From: Lachnoclostridium sp.
GTDB taxonomy: Bacteria > Bacillota_A > Clostridia > Lachnospirales > Lachnospiraceae
DNA: 39,699 nt
Direction: 5' to 3'
Assembly: GCA_015057755.1 (NCBI GenBank)
Contig: SVDR01000015.1
Span: forward strand, 1-39,699
How positions within the stretch are numbered: position 1 is the first letter of the stretch; each line of letters begins with the position of its first letter. Of the stretch, positions 1-7,794 are shown piece by piece. The notes under the pieces were generated by a model. The model was not told where the DNA came from and did not search any database. It was given only the letters and a program-made list of their open reading frames with translations. Position numbers and translations under genes: made by a program.

Positions 1-72
1 ATACTTATATTCTTTGCGGTAACGCTTGCATTCTAAATTATAACATCCCTTAATTCTTTTATCTTTTGCCAT
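1..72 (-). CDS. Start of a small Cys-containing protein, cut by the left edge
   Basis: An open frame begins with ATG at 72 and runs leftward without a stop to base 1, giving 24 residues (MAKDKRIKGCYN...). The start is supported by a GGAGG ribosome binding site a few bases upstream and an extended -10 (TGG-TATAAT) further up at 118-123. The visible part is very basic and holds two cysteines six residues apart (GCYNLEC), which could be the start of a small metal-binding or zinc-ribbon protein, but too little is present to name it. The rest lies outside the window. Confidence 0.6.
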   Translation of the reverse strand, partial: MAKDKRIKGCYNLECKRYRKEYKY

Positions 73-117
73 ATAAATCCTCCCGACAACCAAAGTTCTA
101 AGTTATCCCTTGCCTAC

Positions 118-123
118 ATTATA
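118..123 (-). promoter_or_regulatory. Extended -10 promoter element for the left-edge gene
   Basis: On the minus strand the sequence reads TGG followed by TATAAT, an extended -10, about 45 bases before the ATG at 72. No good -35 is visible, as is common for extended -10 promoters. The rest of 73-256 holds no recognisable gene. Confidence 0.4.
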
Positions 124-256
124 CCATACTCAAACAGTTCATACATCTAAAATAAAAATAACCCAAGCACAATCTACCCTTTTCTATCTGAGTCAATCAT
201 GCTTGAGCTATTCATTGAACTATTCTATTTTTTTACCGGATGTCGAATGACGGTTT

Positions 257-1258
257 TCAATTTTTCTCCTCTTTCTCCACCTGCATCTTTGCAATTATTG
301 CAAGCACACCGAACGCAACCGCTGCAACCGGCCAGATGACCCAGCTGGAATACCATTTTCCGGTCCAAAAGCTGTATCCCAAATATACTGCAGTGATTGT
401 GATCCAATAAATAGATGCAACATTTTCCAGTTTCTTCTTAGCTCTTTTTTCACTCGGGCTGTATTCTTCGATCTGCAGCAGCACTTCGTATGCTTCTTTC
501 TCCATTCCGACACTTACAAACAGATAAACTGCCATCGCCACCATTGCCAACAGGAAGGAAACTGCCGGAAGAACAAGAACCTCTGCGTGCAGTACGACTG
601 CCACAAACAGAAGTGGAATTGCACTTACGATGCATAGAACAACTCCAATTATGGTTTTGCTGGTAAATTCCTGGATTTTCCCTTCATACTGCATTTTCAA
701 TACACTGTCCACACCGTATGCAAGTTCTACCACTTCTTTTTCCAGGTATTCATATCGGTTCAATTTGGCACCGATCAGAATGAAATTTGCCACCGCGCCA
801 GCTACGATTATAAGAAGAACCATGATTCCGATTCCTGCCGCAACATCCTCACTGAATGGAACAATCTGAAACTCTGCAAATCCCAACAGAAGAAGCAGAA
901 TAACCGGGGATAAGATGCACGCCGCCACACCGGCAGCCATCCGCGCTTTCATTTCGCTGCGGATCTTTACAAATTCATGGGCCTCTTCCATAGAGACCTT
1001 ACGGAGTGTCTCCCGCTCTTCTCCGGTACTCGGATTGCCCGGTACGTATTCCTCCTGCACAATATTATCTTTCAATAAATAATCTGTGCTCACTTCGAAT
1101 ATTTCACTCATAGTCAGGATCTTATCCAGATCCGGAATTGACATTGCACTTTCCCACTTAGATACGGACTGTCTCGATACACCAAGTTTATTTGCCAGTT
1201 CTTCCTGCGACCAACCATTCTTTTTCCTGAGCTGCATTATCTTCTCTGCTAAAATCAT
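257..1258 (-). CDS. XRE-family regulator with C-terminal membrane domain
   Basis: A 333-residue protein. The N-terminal ~60 residues form a Cro/C1-type helix-turn-helix ([20 protein letters not shown], then VSKWE). The C-terminal part contains about six hydrophobic segments, so the DNA-binding domain is probably tethered to the inner face of the membrane. I chose ATG at 1258 because GGAGG lies seven bases upstream; the longer in-frame start at 1294 has no such site. Membrane-anchored XRE proteins of this layout are common in Firmicutes and usually act as local or autogenous regulators, but the target cannot be read from sequence. The gene is divergent from the M24-family gene at 1470, a possible target. 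Confidence 0.85.
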   Translation of the reverse strand: MILAEKIMQLRKKNGWSQEELANKLGVSRQSVSKWESAMSIPDLDKILTMSEIFEVSTDYLLKDNIVQEEYVPGNPSTGEERETLRKVSMEEAHEFVKIRSEMKARMAAGVAACILSPVILLLLLGFAEFQIVPFSEDVAAGIGIMVLLIIVAGAVANFILIGAKLNRYEYLEKEVVELAYGVDSVLKMQYEGKIQEFTSKTIIGVVLCIVSAIPLLFVAVVLHAEVLVLPAVSFLLAMVAMAVYLFVSVGMEKEAYEVLLQIEEYSPSEKRAKKKLENVASIYWITITAVYLGYSFWTGKWYSSWVIWPVAAVAFGVLAIIAKMQVEKEEKN

Positions 1259-1432
1259 ACTCAAACCTCCAATGCAATTTGATTCATGCCGCATGTTTTA
1301 TGTCTAAATGATACCATGAAGCCCGGTTGCACGCAAGAAAGTCGACTTGGAAATCTGTCAACCGGCAGTTACACATGCCATTTTACCGGTTTCTTTCACG
1401 AAAAGGTACTGCCATTCTCCTTCATTCTATTA

Positions 1433-1462
1433 TATAATACAATTAATTTCTACAGAGAGGAG
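1433..1462 (+). promoter_or_regulatory. -10 element and RBS for the M24-family gene
   Basis: TATAAT lies at 1433-1438 and a GAGAGGAG ribosome binding site at 1455-1462, eight bases before the ATG at 1470. The -35 is weak (TGCCAT-like at 17-bp spacing). The ribosome binding site decides the start, because an in-frame ATG at 1347 has no comparable site and would put the promoter inside the coding region. Confidence 0.45.
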
Positions 1463-1469
1463 TTCACGG

Positions 1470-2855
1470 ATGACTCATACAAATGTTATTTACAAGAAAA
1501 TCCCATCCCCACAAAAAGACTGTACGTTTCCGGTCATGTTAAGCGACGAAACCATGAAGGAGCGCAAAGAGAAAGTTCTGCAGCGTATGAAAGAACGGAA
1601 CCTGGATCAACTGCTGATTTACTGCGATGTGGAACACGGCAGCAACTTTTCTTATCTGGTGGGCTTTTATACACGGTTTGAAGAAGCACTTTTGATTCTC
1701 GATAAAAACGGCAGCATGACACTGATGCTGGGCAATGAAAACCTGAACAAGTGCTCGAAGGCTCGCTTTGCGTGTTACCCGATCCACGTATCACTCTTTT
1801 CTCTTCCAAATCAGCCAAACCGCAACGACATACCATTTATAGACCTTCTTGCACAGGCTGGAATTGGACCGAATCAGAAAGTCGGTATCGTTGGATGGAA
1901 AGTATTTACAAGTACCGTCGATCCAAATGCAGAAATGTTTGATATCCCGGCATTTATTCTGGATTCTGTGAGAACTCTGGTGGGCGATCCGCACCTCATT
2001 ACCAATGAGACCGCTCTTTTTATTGGAGAACACGGTGCCCGTACGACGAATAACGCCAACGAAATTGCTCATTATGAATATGGTGCATCCCTTGCTTCTG
2101 ACAGTATGTTAGACGCGATGGATACCATCGAAGTCGGTGTGTCTGAGCTGGAACTGGGAGATAAACTGGTCCGATACGGACAACACCACAGTGTGACGAC
2201 CATTGCAGCTGCAGGCGAACGTTTCATCAAAGGAAATATGTTCCCAACCGGTCTAACCGTTCAGCTTGGAGATCCCATTTCTCTGACTGTCGGCTACGCA
2301 GGAGGTTTATCCAGCCGCTCCGGTTACGCGGTTCACTGCCGTGAAGAGATTCCTGCTTCCGGAAAACACTATTTAGAAGAACTGGCGATGCCTTATTTCA
2401 ATGCCTATGCCACATGGCTCAGCCGGATCCGCATTGGTATGACCGGAAATGAATTATATCAGTTGATCGAGGATATCCTTCCAAAATCTGAATACCACTG
2501 GAGTCTCTGCCCGGGACACCTGACTGCAGATGAAGAATGGCTCTCTTCTCCGGTTTATGAAAATTCTGCGGAATATTTGACAAGCGGAATGATCTTCCAA
2601 GTCGATATCATTCCGTCCAAATCGGGAATGGCGGGTGTTTCTGCGGAAAGTACTGTGGTTCTTGCGGATGAAGCGCTGAAACAGCAGATTCAGAAAGAAT
2701 ATCCTGGGATGTGGGAACGTATGCAGCAAAGAATCCGTTTTATCAAACAAGAGTTAAACATTGATCTATCCGATGATCTCTTGCCAATGTGCGGTACAGT
2801 CGGATATCTGCGTCCATATCTTTTAAATAAAGAATATGCACTTGCGATCAAATAG
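1470..2855 (+). CDS. Creatinase / Xaa-Pro peptidase (M24) family protein with altered metal site
   Basis: A 461-residue protein with the two-domain layout of prolidase/creatinase proteins: an N-terminal creatinase-N-like domain (residues ~30-180) and a C-terminal pita-bread domain (~195-455). In active M24 metallopeptidases the C-terminal domain carries two Asp, one His and two Glu ligands. Here the segment where the first two Asp should lie reads GDPISLTVGYAGGLSSRSGY, with no Asp at the expected positions. A GH pair (H350) and the Glu of SAESTVV (E393) remain. It may be a non-metal enzyme like creatinase, or an inactive homologue. It is monocistronic and converges on a DppA-type aminopeptidase across a shared terminator. 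Confidence 0.8.
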   Translation: MTHTNVIYKKIPSPQKDCTFPVMLSDETMKERKEKVLQRMKERNLDQLLIYCDVEHGSNFSYLVGFYTRFEEALLILDKNGSMTLMLGNENLNKCSKARFACYPIHVSLFSLPNQPNRNDIPFIDLLAQAGIGPNQKVGIVGWKVFTSTVDPNAEMFDIPAFILDSVRTLVGDPHLITNETALFIGEHGARTTNNANEIAHYEYGASLASDSMLDAMDTIEVGVSELELGDKLVRYGQHHSVTTIAAAGERFIKGNMFPTGLTVQLGDPISLTVGYAGGLSSRSGYAVHCREEIPASGKHYLEELAMPYFNAYATWLSRIRIGMTGNELYQLIEDILPKSEYHWSLCPGHLTADEEWLSSPVYENSAEYLTSGMIFQVDIIPSKSGMAGVSAESTVVLADEALKQQIQKEYPGMWERMQQRIRFIKQELNIDLSDDLLPMCGTVGYLRPYLLNKEYALAIK

Positions 2856-2857
2856 TC

Positions 2858-2892
2858 AAAAGCAGAGTCCTTTTCTCGAGGACTCTGCTTTT
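2858..2892. terminator. Bidirectional intrinsic terminator
   Basis: A perfect 13-bp stem (arms 2858-2870 and 2880-2892, AAAAGCAGAGTCC and its complement) with a 9-base loop. The A-rich and T-rich ends let it serve both the M24-family gene and the convergent dppA gene. Confidence 0.85.
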
Positions 2893-2913
2893 CTAATATT
2901 CCTTAGAACACTC

Positions 2914-3711
2914 TTATAACACGAACGTAATCGCTCTTAAAATATCGGTGAAATCATCGGTCTCCATGCAAATGGTATGAGAATCAATTTTCTTAAATCC
3001 CGGATAGTTAGCAAATTTCACTGCATGAAAATGCTCTTTATATGAAACTTCAAAAACAAAATGAGACGGTAATGTGCATAATGCATGGCTCAGATCCTGT
3101 TTTAATGCCGCTTCTGCTCCCTCACGGATCAAATCACAGGCATACTCTGGGTGTTTGCAGATGGTATGACCGCCCCATCCATCTTTCACCGCAACCGTTT
3201 TCAGACACGGATGAATGTCTTTGCTGTCCTCTGTCAACGTTTTATCTCCGGATAAAAATACGGTCGGAACCCCATACTGAGCACAGCAATAGCTGTAGGA
3301 TAAAAACTCGGAACAAGGCTTACCGTTTAAAGTTACCTTTGTTGTCTTTGTCGTATTGGTATGAGACAACGGATTTCCATTTCTGCCGGCAGCCGCATGA
3401 TAACCGACGAACATAGCGGCATCAAAAGTTTCATCAATTCCTTCCACCATATGTTCCGGACTTCCATCCCAGCCGCGAACGACTTCACAACATTTTGGGA
3501 GCTGGCTCAGATCGATATTTCTGGCACTTCCATGAGCATCTTTGATCAAAATATACTCTGCGCCGGCTGCAATGGCACCTTCGCACGCTGCCTTCACTTC
3601 CGCTGTCATCTGCTGAGCCGCTGCCGGATAATCAGCATTCCCTTTTCTTGTTTCATCCCAGTCCGTTGTAAATGCTGTTCCTTCAATGTCTGCACTGATA
3701 TATACTCTCAT
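2914..3711 (-). CDS. dppA: D-aminopeptidase, DppA family (peptidase M55)
   Basis: A 265-residue protein that begins with the M55 signature MRVYISADIEG, giving zinc ligands Asp8 and Glu10. His60 (DAHG), His105 (GYHA) and Glu135 (GKPCSEF) match the other conserved positions in DppA. The family comprises zinc-dependent, self-compartmentalising D-aminopeptidases that release N-terminal D-amino acids, for example from peptidoglycan-derived D-Ala peptides. There is no signal peptide, so it should be cytoplasmic. The ATG at 3711 follows an AGGAGG site. In Bacillus subtilis dppA is cotranscribed with a dipeptide transporter; here no transporter is adjacent. All key residues appear intact. Confidence 0.9.
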   Translation of the reverse strand: MRVYISADIEGTAFTTDWDETRKGNADYPAAAQQMTAEVKAACEGAIAAGAEYILIKDAHGSARNIDLSQLPKCCEVVRGWDGSPEHMVEGIDETFDAAMFVGYHAAAGRNGNPLSHTNTTKTTKVTLNGKPCSEFLSYSYCCAQYGVPTVFLSGDKTLTEDSKDIHPCLKTVAVKDGWGGHTICKHPEYACDLIREGAEAALKQDLSHALCTLPSHFVFEVSYKEHFHAVKFANYPGFKKIDSHTICMETDDFTDILRAITFVL

Positions 3712-3881
3712 AATACCTCCTGCTATGCTTATTGCAAAATTTAAGCACTTGTTGTATTTTAATATTCTTATTATAACATTTTAATGCAGAAAAGGGAACT
3801 ACCACTGCTGCCAGCAATCCCCTATTCACAATATGTGTCGTTTTATTTCCTATTTTCTTCGATATCTGCTTGATCGCATTC

Positions 3882-3947
3882 TGTAAAAGAAACTTGACAA
3901 CCTTGCATTTTTATGAAATAATATAGTTGTAAAGGAAACTTGTCAAA
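3882..3947 (+). repeat. Pair of 19-bp direct repeats (probable operators)
   Basis: TGTAAAAGAAACTTGACAA at 3882-3900 and TGTAAAGGAAACTTGTCAA at 3929-3947 match at 17 of 19 positions and start 47 bp apart. Each is itself an imperfect palindrome (TGTAAAR-GAAA-CTTGWCA). The first overlaps the -35 and the second lies between the -10 and the ribosome binding site of the XRE gene, the expected layout for autorepression. Confidence 0.75.
3894..3924 (+). promoter_or_regulatory. Promoter of the small XRE/membrane-protein unit
   Basis: A consensus -35 (TTGACA, 3894-3899) and a -10 (TAATAT, 3919-3924) are separated by 19 bases; TATAGT at 3922 is an alternative -10. The -35 is embedded in the upstream operator-like repeat. 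Confidence 0.65.
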
Positions 3948-3960
3948 AGGAGGTGCTTTC

Positions 3961-4161
3961 TTGAAAAACAGAGTGGAACAATTGCGAAAGGAACATGGTC
4001 TTAGTCAGGAAGAATTTGCAAAAGCACTCCGCGTTTCAAGACAGACCGTCAGTTCCATCGAAACCGGAAAGTATAACCCATCTCTGGAATTGGCATTTGC
4101 AATCGCAGATTTTTTTAATAAACGGATTGAAGAAATATTTATATATGAAAGAGGTGTATAA
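3961..4161 (+). CDS. Small XRE-family transcriptional regulator
   Basis: A 66-residue protein that is almost entirely one helix-turn-helix (EQLRKEHGLSQEEFAKALRV, SRQTVSSIETGKYNPSLELA). I place the start at TTG 3961, seven bases after an AAAGGAGG site at 3946-3953; an upstream in-frame ATG at 3940 lies within the operator and before the ribosome binding site. Short regulators of this type (YozG/YgzD-like) often sit directly before a small membrane protein gene, as here, with only one base between them. The two operator-like repeats around the promoter suggest autoregulation. Confidence 0.85.
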   Translation: MKNRVEQLRKEHGLSQEEFAKALRVSRQTVSSIETGKYNPSLELAFAIADFFNKRIEEIFIYERGV

Positions 4162-4162
4162 C

Positions 4163-4606
4163 ATGAAAAAAAGTTATCTGATGACCGGAATCATCGAAGT
4201 CGTTTTCGGAATCATCTGTTTAGTAATTGCACTAATGTATGAAACGAAAGTTGAAGGTATTTTGTGGGGCTTTGCCGGTGCAGGTATTATCCCCGGTATT
4301 ACTGCAATAGGCAAATATTTTTACTGGAGTTCTCCTAAGAATCAGGCTCGATATGAAGAACGTTTGGAAAATGAACGAATCGAAATGCACGATGAACTGA
4401 AAACAAAAGTCCGTGACCGGGCAGGAAGATACTCTTACACCATCAGCCTCCTTTTTATCAGCTTTTCTATTCTGATTATCGGTTTTCTTGGCGCACTGGA
4501 AATCATTGAACACACTCGCCTGATCGTGCTTTATCTCAGCGGATATCTTGTGTTCCAGATTGCGATAGGCATCGTGATTTTCAATCAGATGATGAAGAAA
4601 TACTAA
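4163..4606 (+). CDS. Small multi-pass membrane protein, cotranscribed with XRE regulator
   Basis: A 147-residue protein of unknown function with four predicted membrane segments: about residues 5-25, 32-50, 95-115 and 122-140. Between segments 2 and 3 lies a charged loop rich in Glu, Arg and Lys (roughly residues 55-90). The ATG at 4163 follows a GAGGTG site inside the end of the XRE gene, so the two are probably translationally coupled. XRE plus membrane-protein pairs are widespread in Firmicutes and some respond to envelope stress or antimicrobial peptides, but nothing in this sequence identifies the signal. Confidence 0.75.
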   Translation: MKKSYLMTGIIEVVFGIICLVIALMYETKVEGILWGFAGAGIIPGITAIGKYFYWSSPKNQARYEERLENERIEMHDELKTKVRDRAGRYSYTISLLFISFSILIIGFLGALEIIEHTRLIVLYLSGYLVFQIAIGIVIFNQMMKKY

Positions 4607-4617
4607 CTATGTGTCAA

Positions 4618-4655
4618 GGGACTCATCAAATTGAGTAAAGCAAACGATGAGTCCC
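4618..4655. terminator. Intrinsic terminator between convergent genes
   Basis: A perfect 10-bp stem (GGGACTCATC at 4618-4627, complement at 4646-4655) followed by GTTTCTAT. It lies between the membrane-protein gene and the convergent LysR gene. Confidence 0.75.
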
Positions 4656-4668
4656 GTTTCTATCTACT

Positions 4669-5601
4669 CTATATTTTCGCAAACCTCTCCATCACCATCT
4701 CCACAAACACCTGCTCCGTCTCATTCATCTGCTCCCCGGCGCGTGTTACCAGTATAAGTTCATTGATTCCCTCTGTTGGAAGATCACTCTCCACCTCCAC
4801 CGGAATCGTCCGAACCAGTGGGCTCGCAAAACACCCAACCGTCCACTTGGACGCAAACAGAACCGCATCGCTGTTTAACAGGAAATGCTCGCAGCCGGAT
4901 ACGGTGTTGAAAAAGATCATCTGCTCCTGGATTCCGTCGCGCAGAAGCTCATTGTCAAAATACAGATCCTGCTTCGCGGACTCTTCCATATCCAGAGCGA
5001 TCTGTATACAATCTTTTACCTCTCCATACTGTACACTCTCGCGCTCATAAAATTTCGACTTGGGGCCTACGCAGATATAATAATTTCCCTGGTCCAGCAC
5101 CTGAAACTCCAACCGTCCGGCTTCTTTATGCCAGATCATACTTTTCGCATCCGCATCATTCCGCACGAAAAATCCGATATCCGCATTTCCGTCCAGCACC
5201 TGCTGCACCACATCGCTTCGGTCTGTCTCAATCAGACTGAAATGGATCCGATGGTCTGCGAACGTTTCGTATGTCTTCAACAGACAATCATAAATGAAAT
5301 CGAACTGGTGCGCCGCCACAAACAGCTCCGCCCTGGCTTCCTTTCTCTGCATGAGGAAGTTGCTGTCCAACGCATCAGCTGCAGCTATAACTTTTCTGGC
5401 ATATCTCATAAACTCTTTTCCCTCGGCCGTCAGCTCCACACCACGGGCTTTTCGATTAAACAGGCGGATTCCATACTCTTTTTCTAAACTGCTAACCGCC
5501 TTTGTCAGATTCGGCTGGGTAATGTACAGCTGTTCCGCAGCCTTCGAAATTGAGCCATTTTCTACAATTTTTACTAAATATTCTAATTGTTTGATCTGCA
5601 A
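4669..5601 (-). CDS. LysR-family transcriptional regulator
   Basis: A 310-residue LysR protein. The winged HTH is at the N-terminus (IKQLEYLVKIVENGSISKAA, then LYITQPNLTKAVSSLE) and the remainder is the effector-binding domain. The start is probably TTG at 5601 (LQIKQLEYL...), because AGGAGG lies eight bases upstream and LysR proteins normally begin right at this helix; an in-frame ATG at 5694 would add 31 residues that do not resemble the family. It is divergent from the split transketolase genes, which are the likely targets, and the intergenic region carries a nested inverted repeat of the type bound by LysR proteins. Confidence 0.85.
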   Translation of the reverse strand: MQIKQLEYLVKIVENGSISKAAEQLYITQPNLTKAVSSLEKEYGIRLFNRKARGVELTAEGKEFMRYARKVIAAADALDSNFLMQRKEARAELFVAAHQFDFIYDCLLKTYETFADHRIHFSLIETDRSDVVQQVLDGNADIGFFVRNDADAKSMIWHKEAGRLEFQVLDQGNYYICVGPKSKFYERESVQYGEVKDCIQIALDMEESAKQDLYFDNELLRDGIQEQMIFFNTVSGCEHFLLNSDAVLFASKWTVGCFASPLVRTIPVEVESDLPTEGINELILVTRAGEQMNETEQVFVEMVMERFAKI

Positions 5602-5726
5602 GAACAATTCCCTCCTCAAGGCAAACGGCATATCAACGCCGGTCTGTTTCAACTGCAAATGCTTGAAGTCGTATTTCACACCTATCACTATCATAATTCT
5701 CCGAATCCCCTGCTGTCAATCCTTAT

Positions 5727-5751
5727 CCATAACTTTTATTTATGGGTTATG
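5727..5751. promoter_or_regulatory. Candidate LysR operator
   Basis: Two nested perfect inverted repeats: CCATAA/TTATGG (5727-5732 and 5740-5745) and CATAAC/GTTATG (5728-5733 and 5746-5751). The site ends 16 bp before the -35 of the transketolase promoter, a typical position for LysR activation. Confidence 0.55.
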
Positions 5752-5767
5752 TATGAAATACTAGAAT

Positions 5768-5796
5768 TTGTCCTCACGCCCCATTCGTGATATAGT
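5768..5796 (+). promoter_or_regulatory. Promoter of the split transketolase operon
   Basis: TTGTCC (5768-5773) and TATAGT (5791-5796) with a 17-bp spacer. The imperfect -35 fits a promoter that needs an activator. Confidence 0.65.
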
Positions 5797-5826
5797 CTAA
5801 TTAAGAAACGGAAACCAAATAACTTT

Positions 5827-5841
5827 TGTGCATTTTGCACA
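5827..5841 (+). repeat. Perfect short palindrome in the transketolase leader
   Basis: TGTGCA, three bases, TGCACA. It lies in the 5' untranslated region about 32 bases before the ATG and is followed by AT-rich sequence, so it could be an operator or a small hairpin. No function can be assigned. Confidence 0.4.
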
Positions 5842-5873
5842 TATTAATTTTATGAAAGGGTGGTATTTCAACT

Positions 5874-6764
5874 ATGGCTAGAGTACAAATCGAAAGCGTA
5901 CGTGAACTGGTAGCGAAAGCCGGTCACATCCGTAAACAGCTGGCACTTGGCACATTCCGTATCGGTAATGTTCACATCGGAGGTCCGATGTCTGCGACTG
6001 ACGCAGCTGTTGCTCTTTACTACAAGCACATGAACTTTGACCCGGCAAATCCGGAAGATCCGGAGAGAGACCGTTTTATCCTCAGTAAAGGTCACAATGG
6101 TATCCTCTTATACACCATCTTCTGTGATCTCGGCATGTATGACTGGGATCTTCTCCTGGATACATACAACACTGTTGGCCACCCGTTTGGTCCGCATCCG
6201 AACAGAAAATATGTAAAAGGTATCGAGGTTTCCACAGGCTCCCTCGGACACGGTCTTTCCTGGGCAGCAGGTATGGCACATGCGAACCGCGTAAAAGGAA
6301 TCAAATCCAGAGTATTCACAATGCTCGGCGACGGCGAGATGGAGGAAGGCTCCAACTGGGAGGCAATCCTTTACTGTGCATCCAAGAAGCTTGACAACGT
6401 GGTTGCTCTCGTAGACTTCAACCATTGCTCTGCTGCATTCGAGACAAACGAAAACGTAAGATGGGGCGAAGAAGGCGGTCCGGAAGGTATGGCAAATACA
6501 TATCGTGCATTCGGCTGGAACGCAGTTGTTGTTGACGGCAGAAGCATGACAGAGATTGACAAGGCTCTCGCTGCTCTCCCGGAGGTAACATTAAGCGGAA
6601 AACCGAACTGCATCATCTTCGATACCAAGAAGGGCCAGGGCGTTGATTTCATGGAAGCTCGTCCGTCTGCATGGCACATTGGCGGTTTCGCAGATGACAA
6701 ATTCGAAGAGACACTGGAAATTATCGAGAAATATACAAATGAAAGATTAGCGGAGGTAGAATAA
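5874..6764 (+). CDS. Transketolase, N-terminal (TPP-binding) subunit
   Basis: A 296-residue protein equal to the N-terminal third to half of transketolase. It shows the TPP/Mg-binding motif beginning GDGEMEEGSNWEA (around residue 157) and ending near DFNHC, plus the conserved SKGHNG and STGSLGHGLS segments. With its partner it would transfer two-carbon units between ketoses and aldoses in the non-oxidative pentose phosphate pathway, in the cytoplasm. The ATG at 5874 follows an AAAGGGTGG site. The partner gene starts one base after the stop, so the two are coupled. Split transketolases are common in Clostridia and archaea; some paralogues act on other substrates (such as in apulose or hexulose pathways), so the exact substrate is uncertain. 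Confidence 0.9.
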   Translation: MARVQIESVRELVAKAGHIRKQLALGTFRIGNVHIGGPMSATDAAVALYYKHMNFDPANPEDPERDRFILSKGHNGILLYTIFCDLGMYDWDLLLDTYNTVGHPFGPHPNRKYVKGIEVSTGSLGHGLSWAAGMAHANRVKGIKSRVFTMLGDGEMEEGSNWEAILYCASKKLDNVVALVDFNHCSAAFETNENVRWGEEGGPEGMANTYRAFGWNAVVVDGRSMTEIDKALAALPEVTLSGKPNCIIFDTKKGQGVDFMEARPSAWHIGGFADDKFEETLEIIEKYTNERLAEVE

Positions 6765-6765
6765 T

Positions 6766-7734
6766 ATGGCTGGATTTACATTTTGCTGCGGCGATTTTGC
6801 CGAAATGATGGATGCCAAAGGCACCGTTACCAATGAAATTCTTCAGATGATCGAAGAAGATCCGCGCGTATGCTACATCAACTCCGACAGTACTGTAAAC
6901 CGCGTGGCTGCTGCTATGAAAAAGCATCCGGACCGCGTTCTTGATCCGGGTATCCAGGAGATGAACATGGTTACCATCGCAGCAGGTCTTGCAAAAGAAG
7001 GTTTCATCCCGTTCGTTCAGACATTCGGACCGTTCCTCTGCGTGCGTGCTCTGGACCAGATCCACAATGACGTTTGCTACAATGATTTCCCGGTTCGTCT
7101 GATCGGTACACACGCTGGTCTTTCCTCCGGTTATGGTCCGACACACAACACAATCGTTGAATTCGGTATCATGAATGCCCTTCCGAACATGACTATGGTT
7201 GCTCCGTGCGATGCAAACCAGGCGAAGAAATTGCTCCGCAAGTCCTTAGATTATAAGGGACCGATCTACATCCGTATCCCGCGCGGCGAGGAACCGGCTG
7301 TTTACATGGAAGATTATGACTACGATTATGAGATTGGTAAAGCGATCGAACTGAGTGCTGGTAAAGACCTGACCATCATCGCTACCGGTATGGCTGTTTA
7401 CAACTCTGTACAGGCAGCTCGAAAATTAGAAGAGCTCGGTCTTGACGTTGGTGTGATCGACATGCACACAATCAAACCGATCGACAAAGAAGCCATCATC
7501 AAAGCTGCAAAAGCAACCGGCAATATCCTCACTGTTGAGGACCACAACATTCTCGGCGGTCTTGGCAGCATCGTTGCTGACGTTCTTATGGAAGCTGGTG
7601 TTCCGGCTCGCCTGAAAAAACTTGGTGTTCCGGACTGCTTCGCAGAGCCGGGTTACCCAGAGGAACTGTATCCGTACTACGGTCTCGATATTGATGGTAT
7701 CGTGAAAGCTGCGAAAGAATTTTTAGGAAAATAA
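6766..7734 (+). CDS. Transketolase, C-terminal (Pyr + C-terminal domain) subunit
   Basis: A 322-residue protein matching the pyrimidine-binding and C-terminal domains of transketolase. The Pyr domain (about residues 10-180) includes the conserved Glu region (GIQEMNMVTIAAGLAKEG) and an AGLSSGYGPTH segment. The transketolase C domain (about 195-315) includes TVEDHNILGGLG. It should pair with the product of the gene just upstream to form a complete active site. Translation starts at ATG 6766, one base after the upstream stop, with GGAGG inside the end of that gene. Codon use matches the upstream gene and looks adapted for high expression. A strong terminator follows. Confidence 0.9.
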   Translation: MAGFTFCCGDFAEMMDAKGTVTNEILQMIEEDPRVCYINSDSTVNRVAAAMKKHPDRVLDPGIQEMNMVTIAAGLAKEGFIPFVQTFGPFLCVRALDQIHNDVCYNDFPVRLIGTHAGLSSGYGPTHNTIVEFGIMNALPNMTMVAPCDANQAKKLLRKSLDYKGPIYIRIPRGEEPAVYMEDYDYDYEIGKAIELSAGKDLTIIATGMAVYNSVQAARKLEELGLDVGVIDMHTIKPIDKEAIIKAAKATGNILTVEDHNILGGLGSIVADVLMEAGVPARLKKLGVPDCFAEPGYPEELYPYYGLDIDGIVKAAKEFLGK

Positions 7735-7742
7735 TAAATGAC

Positions 7743-7789
7743 AGAGGCATCGCAAATTCATCCGTCAGGGAAGAATGAGCGATGCCTCT
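7743..7789. terminator. Intrinsic terminator between convergent genes
   Basis: An 11-bp stem (AGAGGCATCGC at 7743-7753, complement at 7779-7789) followed on the plus strand by a run of T. It serves the transketolase operon and probably the convergent binding-protein gene, whose stop codon is at 7795. Confidence 0.85.
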
Positions 7790-7794
7790 TTTTC

